6,491 bases of DNA from an uncultured Gammaproteobacteria bacterium (lineage in GTDB: Bacteria; Pseudomonadota; Gammaproteobacteria; CAJQNE01), in assembly GCA_905479545.1 (NCBI GenBank), contig CAJQNE010000310.1:1-6491 (forward strand), written 5' to 3'. Below are positions 1-4,410 of this stretch, piece by piece. A program made the translations under genes and the position numbers. Positions within the stretch are counted from its first letter, which is position 1; every line of letters starts with the position of its first letter. The notes beneath the pieces were generated by a model. That model searched no databases and was not told the DNA's origin. It saw only the letters and a program-made list of their open reading frames with translations.

Positions 1-386
1 AGCAACGGGCTCATGGCGGAAATTACCGCCGCTGGAGCGTTTTTAAAAACAAAATCAGCACGGTAAGAAATACGGGTGCCGCCATTCGGCAGCGGCGAAA
101 AACTAATCGTATCAACGGCTATAAAACCTCTGCCTTTACCAGTGAGCACAACTTGCTGATCTTCTGTCATCGAATCAATAACGTAGAGCATATCTTGTGA
201 GCGACCGGCGAATTTCACGGTCACTTCAAACTCACTGCCAACCACTATGGGGCCTGCCGTGAGTTTTCGCGAAGCAATGCTGCCCGGCTCCCACTCGGCA
301 GCGTTGGCGAAATTCCGAGTGTAGAGGTAACACTCGCGAGGGCTTAGCGGTACTTCGGTGAACTCTTCGAGCGAAATATTCGCCAT
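1..386 (-). CDS. SRPBCC family protein (polyketide cyclase/START-like), 3' end cut by window
   Basis: This gene runs off the left edge; 128 codons are visible with no stop. I translated it by hand from the ATG at 386-384, which begins MANISLEEFTEVPLSPRECY. The pattern is that of SRPBCC (polyketide_cyc2) proteins: an opening beta strand, a helix with 'SPRECYLYTRNFANAAEWEPG' style spacing in which the Trp-x-Pro-Gly turn is typical, then antiparallel strands ('GSEFEVTVKF', 'GTRISYRADF'). These proteins form a helix-grip fold with a hydrophobic pocket; the ligand here is unknown. There is no signal peptide, so it is probably cytosolic. The ATG has an AAGG about 10 nt upstream. The frame is also open to a GTG at 434, but that start lacks a Shine-Dalgarno match and adds residues outside the domain. 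It lies 81 nt after the ABC1 kinase gene in the same direction, so it may be co-transcribed. The family is fairly certain, the function is not. Confidence 0.8.
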   Translation of the reverse strand, partial: MANISLEEFTEVPLSPRECYLYTRNFANAAEWEPGSIASRKLTAGPIVVGSEFEVTVKFAGRSQDMLYVIDSMTEDQQVVLTGKGRGFIAVDTISFSPLPNGGTRISYRADFVFKNAPAAVISAMSPL

Positions 387-467
387 GTTTTTAATGCCTT
401 GGTTAATACTGTTGTCCCAATACTGAATCGACACTGCAGCGCTGTCTAGTAGGAACCAAACAGCTCG
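387..467. other. Short intergenic gap between the kinase and SRPBCC genes
   Basis: This 81-nt gap is the longest non-coding stretch in the window. I see no strong hairpin followed by a T run on the minus strand, so no intrinsic terminator, and no convincing -35/-10 pair. It contains a 7-bp direct repeat (listed separately) and the AAGG that probably serves the downstream start. Read-through from the kinase gene is the simplest view. Confidence 0.5.
405..425. repeat. 7-bp direct repeat, 14-bp period
   Basis: AATACTG occurs at 405-411 and again at 419-425 (CAGTATT on the coding strand), separated by 7 bp. It lies 19-39 nt upstream of the SRPBCC start. Spaced direct repeats can be regulator sites, but a 7-mer pair this short could be chance. 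Confidence 0.3.
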
Positions 468-1790
468 CTATTTTGCGGCTAATAACTCGCGCAATAACGG
501 CCCGAATGCGTTCGTTGCCCCAAGGTTCACCATCGTCCAGTAATGGCCACCCACCATGCGGTCGACGAATGCAGTTTCCACTGGTGGTTGCAATTGCTCA
601 CCGAGCTTAAGTACTTCACCGGTGCGAGCTGCGGCTTTTTTATGCATATTCGATTGGGCGAAATCGAAGGGTTCATCGCTCAGAAACGGCTTGAGCAAAA
701 TGGCCCGCCAGCTGGCATAAAACTCGTCGCTTGGTCGTTTGCTGCCCGGTACGCGAGCGCCAAGTGCCAGCAAGCCAGTCTCAATTTTGTCGTAGTCAGC
801 ATCCAGTGCGGCCTGCACCAGCGTGCCGTAGGTGTTTACCGATTCATCGCTGAGCTCTTTAATGCAACCAAAATCGTACAACACCACAGTACCATCGGGT
901 CGAAAGGCGAAGTTGCCCGCATGCGGATCAGCATGAATAGCCTTGAACTCAAACACCTGCCGGAAGAAACAGCGAAACAAGGTTTCAGCCATCTGGTTAA
1001 TCGTTGCCTGATCGTAATTCTCTGGCACGGTATCAATATGATCACCCTGCTCGTAGGCCAGCGTTAACACTTTGCCGGTACTCAGGTTTGGGAACGGCGC
1101 GGGTATAACCAGCTTCGGTGTGTCGACAAAGTAGGCCGCGAATTTAGCGAGCATGGTCGCTTCGCGCTGGTAGTCGAGCTCCTCAAGAATGCGCGCCTGA
1201 ATTTCGCCAAATAACCCATCCAGCGTCTTTTTACTGACCTTTACCATGCGCCCCATCAGCATGGCCCGCTTAAGCTGACGCATATCAGCCCGTACTGATT
1301 CAGCCACACCCGGATACTGAACTTTAACAATAACTTCGTTGCCCTCATGGGTGCGGGCGCGATGAACCTGACCAATGGACGCCGCAGCAAAGGGTGCTTC
1401 ATCAAAATGAGCAAACAACCTGGTCGGTGACTGGCCGAGTTCAGCTTCAATTTGTTGGGCAATAACGCTATAGGGCATAGGTGGAGCGTCGCGCTGCAGC
1501 ACCTTAAGGTTTTCCGCCAGCTCTGCGGGCAACAGATCGGCAACCTGCCCGGCCAACTGGCCCATTTTCATCACCGCGCCTTTGAGCTCACCCAATGTTT
1601 CGGCAATTTGTTCGCCATTTTTAGCGTTAAGCTTCTGCTGCGAATCTTTGATTGCTTGTTCGTCGAGGAACGGCTTTTTTAGCTGGTGGCCGGCATAGCG
1701 GGCAGCAATAGAGGTGGTCATGCCAGCCATTTTCAGCCAGCGCTTACCTGCTTGCGGCGGGCTGTTTTCAGGTGGTTTTTTGTCAGCCAT
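468..1790 (-). CDS. ABC1/AarF family atypical kinase, COQ8/ADCK3-like
   Basis: This is a protein of 440 aa if read from the ATG at 1790. The ABC1 hallmarks are in order: the KxGQ motif (KMGQ, residues 75-78), the Ala-rich loop AAASIGQVH (135-143) that replaces the usual Gly loop, the nucleotide-binding Lys in VIVKVQYPG (K156), the ExD motif in EELDYQRE (E204, D206), the catalytic loop HADPHAGNF (D288, N293) and DFG (306-308). All are intact, so the fold should bind nucleotide; known family members act as ATPases or kinases supporting ubiquinone biosynthesis. The Ala-rich loop, 'QYPGVA', 'DYQREA' and 'SDEPFDF' resemble COQ8/ADCK3 more than E. coli UbiB. I see none of the C-terminal membrane helices of UbiB. 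The frame extends upstream to a TTG at 1838 that directly follows the glycosylase stop; I prefer the ATG because the extra residues are low-complexity, though neither start has a clear Shine-Dalgarno. The exact substrate is unknown. Confidence 0.92.
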   Translation of the reverse strand: MADKKPPENSPPQAGKRWLKMAGMTTSIAARYAGHQLKKPFLDEQAIKDSQQKLNAKNGEQIAETLGELKGAVMKMGQLAGQVADLLPAELAENLKVLQRDAPPMPYSVIAQQIEAELGQSPTRLFAHFDEAPFAAASIGQVHRARTHEGNEVIVKVQYPGVAESVRADMRQLKRAMLMGRMVKVSKKTLDGLFGEIQARILEELDYQREATMLAKFAAYFVDTPKLVIPAPFPNLSTGKVLTLAYEQGDHIDTVPENYDQATINQMAETLFRCFFRQVFEFKAIHADPHAGNFAFRPDGTVVLYDFGCIKELSDESVNTYGTLVQAALDADYDKIETGLLALGARVPGSKRPSDEFYASWRAILLKPFLSDEPFDFAQSNMHKKAAARTGEVLKLGEQLQPPVETAFVDRMVGGHYWTMVNLGATNAFGPLLRELLAAK

Positions 1791-1809
1791 AATTCTACTG
1801 TGGTTGTTC

Positions 1810-1826
1810 GCTGCCAAGGCGGCAGC
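1810..1826 (-). other. Small RNA hairpin upstream of the kinase start
   Basis: On the coding strand GCTGCC-GCCTT-GGCAGC forms a perfect 6-bp stem with a 5-nt loop, ending 19 nt before the ATG at 1790. No T run follows, so it does not look like an intrinsic terminator. It sits between the glycosylase stop and the ATG and could affect ribosome access. If the TTG at 1838 is the true start, the hairpin is simply inside the coding sequence. Confidence 0.4.
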
Positions 1827-1838
1827 TGATGGCAACAA

Positions 1839-2324
1839 TTAGAACAGAATTTGCCGCCAGCGTTGCTGTTTCTCCCCCAACTTCATCGCCGCATAGGCGG
1901 GGCTGGTTGATGGCAGCTGAGTGGTTTCTAACGCTATTGTCAGTGTTGGCACGACCTGTTTTTGCCACAGCCTGGCGGCTGCGCCACCGTTAAAGAAAAC
2001 GCGTTTGATACTGGGATAGTCGGCCAACAAGCCGGTGAAATCATTGGCCTCGGCATCTCGAATATCGGCATCGAGGCTACCCGGTCGCTGGCAGTGACCC
2101 AGCACGTCCCATAACGCATAACCATAGTCGGTAAGCGCCTGTAGTCGCTGCTCATACGGCAGCCCGACATCGAACCCCAGCAGCTCGCTAACGATGGGCC
2201 AGAAGGCGTTGCGGGTATGGCCGTAATATTGCTGCACTTCCAGCGAAGCAACTCCCGGCATGGAGCCCAGGATAAGGCTGTGCGGCTGCCCGGCAACAAC
2301 CGGAGCAAAACCACTCAGTCGCAC
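1839..2324 (-). CDS. Hypoxanthine/uracil DNA glycosylase (UDG superfamily, HDG-type)
   Basis: This is a complete 161-aa protein and probably a cytosolic base-excision repair enzyme that removes deaminated bases such as hypoxanthine or uracil from DNA. What shows this: GSMPG (residues 20-24) followed by SLEVQQYYGHTRNAFW (27-42), the signature of the hypoxanthine-DNA glycosylase group (UDG family 6), in which the Asn of the H-x-R-N-A-F-W stretch is the reported catalytic residue (N39 here); 'LWDVLGHCQRPGSLDADI' (71-88); the FNGG strand end (111-114); and LPSTSPAYA (137-145), the DNA-intercalating-loop region. Length is normal for the family. The start is GTG at 2324-2322; the next Met is inside the GSMPG motif, so it cannot be the start. 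The GTG lies one base after the receptor stop (TAG-C-GTG), with a weak AGAG seven bases upstream, which suggests coupled translation. Base specificity cannot be read from sequence alone. Confidence 0.88.
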   Translation of the reverse strand: MRLSGFAPVVAGQPHSLILGSMPGVASLEVQQYYGHTRNAFWPIVSELLGFDVGLPYEQRLQALTDYGYALWDVLGHCQRPGSLDADIRDAEANDFTGLLADYPSIKRVFFNGGAAARLWQKQVVPTLTIALETTQLPSTSPAYAAMKLGEKQQRWRQILF

Positions 2325-2337
2325 GCTATAGCTCTGC
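2322..2337 (-). promoter_or_regulatory. Stop/start junction with weak ribosome binding site, GTG start
   Basis: The receptor stop TAG (2328-2326), one spacer base and the glycosylase GTG (2324-2322) are nearly fused. A partial Shine-Dalgarno (AGAG, 2335-2332) lies inside the last receptor codons, seven bases before the GTG. This arrangement favours re-initiation by ribosomes finishing the receptor and implies a single transcript. Confidence 0.55.
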
Positions 2338-4410
2338 CGTTACGCCAGCAAAGACGTTAAAGCCCGGCGCGGGCTCAAAGTGACGACCACCAAAGGCGTT
2401 AAGCCGCAGGTTATCGTTATATTCCGCATCAAAAATATTGTTCAGTCCCAGCCACGGCGAGAGCTGCCATTTGCCCCAGCGTGTTTCGGTCGCGAACCGA
2501 ATATTAACCACGCTGAAGCCAGCGACACGGGTGGTATTGCTATCGTCGGCCCAGGTTTTATCGTGGGCACGCAGGTTAATACGCGCGGAATTTTGGCCGT
2601 TTTCATAGGCCAGTTCGGTGAATAGCTGCTGCGCGGGAATACCGGGAATGTCGTTACCGGATAAATCGCTGCCGTCGACCTGGTAATCCCGGAATTGGTA
2701 ATCGTTCCAGCTCCAGGCACTGCTTAGCCGCCAGTGTTCAAACACGTTCCAGTCGAGAGACAGCTCAACACCGTTACGACGCGACTTACCGGCATTGGCA
2801 AAAAAGCTACGACCCGGCTGATTTTCCAACTCAAACGGAATAAGTTCATCGCGTAGCCGAATGCTGTAAATGCTCGCAGCCCATTGCACGGCATCGCTGC
2901 TGCCGGATAGACCTAACTCGTAGTTAACAGCCTCGGCGGGATTGAGTTGTTGGTTAAACCCGCCACCGTCGGGGTTCGCTAACTCGGTGAATGTTGGTGT
3001 CGCGAATGAACTGGCAACTCGCAGGTAAGCCAAGCTACTTTCGCCTAAGCCGCTAGGGCCAATTGCTTTAGCCAGCCCGGCGCTAAAACTATTATGGCTA
3101 AAGTCACGACGGCCCGAATCATCACCATCGCTAATGAATTTATCGTCTACTGAGAGCTGCACGTCATCGCGACGAGCACCAATACTAATGCTCCAACCAG
3201 CGCCTAAGTCAGTACGGTTTTCAGCGGTCACGCCCCAGCTGTCAGCGGACTCTCGCTGATCGAAGGTCATCGGCCCTTGCTCGCTGCCATTGGCAGTCGC
3301 GACGTTATCAAAACGGCGGCGATCATCCCGTTGCAGCTGGGCATCAATACCGACATTCAGCTTGTGCGACAGGCCTAGCCATTTCATCGGCTTATTTACT
3401 CGCAAACCGGCACCGCCGAAGGCCCGATCGAAGGCCACCCGGCCACCATTTTCGAATGGCAGGCGGTTGGTAAAATCACGCTGGCCCGCCCAGCTAGTGG
3501 CAGCCAACTCAGTGCCTGCAATAGTCTCGTGAGTCCAGCTCGCGGCCAATCGCTGCTGCCGGATACGTTCACCGGCATCAAACTGCAGATTCCGGGGGGC
3601 CGCCTGATCGCGATCCGCTGCGACTTGATCAGCATTCAACGCACCAGGGTCGTCACTGCTTACATCCACTGCGTTGCCGGTTATCAGCAATTCCCCGAGA
3701 GGCACAGGCACATCCAGCTTGCCGGTAAATAGTTTGCTGTCGCTGGCAGCATGGTCGCGAAAGCCATCCAGCCGGGTAAGGTTTACTGCGCCGAGTGTCG
3801 CCGCACCTAGAAGTTCGCCCCCCGCCTCAAGCCGCAGTTTTCGAAATTGGCCTTCACCGGCGGCGACGTCGGCTCGCAAACGGGGTTCTGTTGATGGGCT
3901 GCGGGTTTCGATCAATACTGCACCGCCCGCCGCATTGCCGAATAAGGTCGCCGAAGGGCCACGTATTACATCAACAAATTCCACCAGCTCGATATCAACC
4001 GCATCCAGCTCGGTTTGGCCATCCGGCAGAGTCAGCGGTACATCATCGAGTCGCACCTGCAGGCCCCGCACACCAAAATTAGCGCGGGCGCCAAAGCCAC
4101 GAATAGACAGCCGCAGACCCTGCGAGGCGTTGTAGTCGTTTTGAGCAACAACGCCGGGAATTCGCTGCAAGCTAGTGCTCAATGTCAGCCCTTGCTCGCC
4201 TCGCAGTGCAGCACGGTCTATGGAGGTAACGGCGGCCGATTTAGCCTCAGGCTGATCGGCAGTCACCACCACGGGTGCCAAAATAGTGGCCCGCGAACTT
4301 TCGTCTGCGGTTGCTGCGGTTGTGACCGTTAATAGCGTCGCGGCTGCGACTCCGACTGAGGCTGTTCTGCTGATCCAATTTAAAATATCAGTTGGTCCCG
4401 GTCGGAGCAT
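2326..4410 (-). CDS. TonB-dependent outer-membrane receptor, YncD/PqqU-like (predicted PQQ importer)
   Basis: This is a complete 694-aa receptor. An N-terminal signal peptide has a hydrophobic stretch around residues 17-33 and a likely cut after AATA (about 35/36). A TonB-box-like APVVVTA (45-51) follows at once, so there is no FecA-type signalling extension. The plug (about 55-170) contains LSIRGFGARANFGVRG (101-116), LPDGQTELD (128-136) and VIRGPSATLFGNAAGG (148-163); the rest is a 22-strand beta barrel. Compared from memory with E. coli YncD (renamed PqqU, a PQQ transporter), it shares RGFG-R-x3-G-RG, P-x-T-x-PDGQ, a 'DDPG-L' stretch (253-258), ATPTFTEL (470-477) and the FEPAPG-N ending (678-685). 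PQQ as ligand is inferred from this likeness and from the overlapping PQQ enzyme gene. The ATG at 4410 lies 23 nt inside that gene and lacks a clear Shine-Dalgarno. The protein ends in Leu, not the usual aromatic residue. Other receptors of this broad group carry siderophores or metals, so the receptor class is secure and the ligand less so. Confidence 0.93.
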   Translation of the reverse strand: MLRPGPTDILNWISRTASVGVAAATLLTVTTAATADESSRATILAPVVVTADQPEAKSAAVTSIDRAALRGEQGLTLSTSLQRIPGVVAQNDYNASQGLRLSIRGFGARANFGVRGLQVRLDDVPLTLPDGQTELDAVDIELVEFVDVIRGPSATLFGNAAGGAVLIETRSPSTEPRLRADVAAGEGQFRKLRLEAGGELLGAATLGAVNLTRLDGFRDHAASDSKLFTGKLDVPVPLGELLITGNAVDVSSDDPGALNADQVAADRDQAAPRNLQFDAGERIRQQRLAASWTHETIAGTELAATSWAGQRDFTNRLPFENGGRVAFDRAFGGAGLRVNKPMKWLGLSHKLNVGIDAQLQRDDRRRFDNVATANGSEQGPMTFDQRESADSWGVTAENRTDLGAGWSISIGARRDDVQLSVDDKFISDGDDSGRRDFSHNSFSAGLAKAIGPSGLGESSLAYLRVASSFATPTFTELANPDGGGFNQQLNPAEAVNYELGLSGSSDAVQWAASIYSIRLRDELIPFELENQPGRSFFANAGKSRRNGVELSLDWNVFEHWRLSSAWSWNDYQFRDYQVDGSDLSGNDIPGIPAQQLFTELAYENGQNSARINLRAHDKTWADDSNTTRVAGFSVVNIRFATETRWGKWQLSPWLGLNNIFDAEYNDNLRLNAFGGRHFEPAPGFNVFAGVTAEL
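4388..4410 (-). other. 23-nt gene overlap, dehydrogenase end and receptor start
   Basis: The receptor ATG (4410-4408) precedes the dehydrogenase stop TGA (4390-4388), and the two genes use different frames. No good Shine-Dalgarno precedes the ATG, so receptor translation probably depends on ribosomes that have translated the dehydrogenase. Confidence 0.75.

Noticed and set aside
543..1067. 174-aa open frame on the plus strand opposite the ABC1 kinase
   Set aside because: It lies entirely opposite a gene with every ABC1 motif intact, and its translation shows no recognisable domain. It is an antisense shadow.
468..1790. Canonical UbiB
   Set aside because: The protein is about 100 residues shorter than UbiB, has no visible C-terminal membrane helices, and its motif neighbourhoods match COQ8/ADCK3 better.
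1810..1826. Rho-independent terminator between the glycosylase and kinase genes
   Set aside because: The 6-bp stem is not followed by a T run on the coding strand, and the next gene begins within 20 nt.
3674..4135. 153-aa Ser/Arg/Pro-rich open frame on the plus strand opposite the receptor plug
   Set aside because: The composition is what a GC-rich gene gives in an antisense frame. The opposite strand encodes the conserved plug motifs of the receptor.
2326..4410. FecA-type signal-transducing receptor
   Set aside because: The TonB-box-like segment follows the signal peptide by only about nine residues, leaving no room for an N-terminal signalling domain, and no sigma/anti-sigma genes are adjacent.
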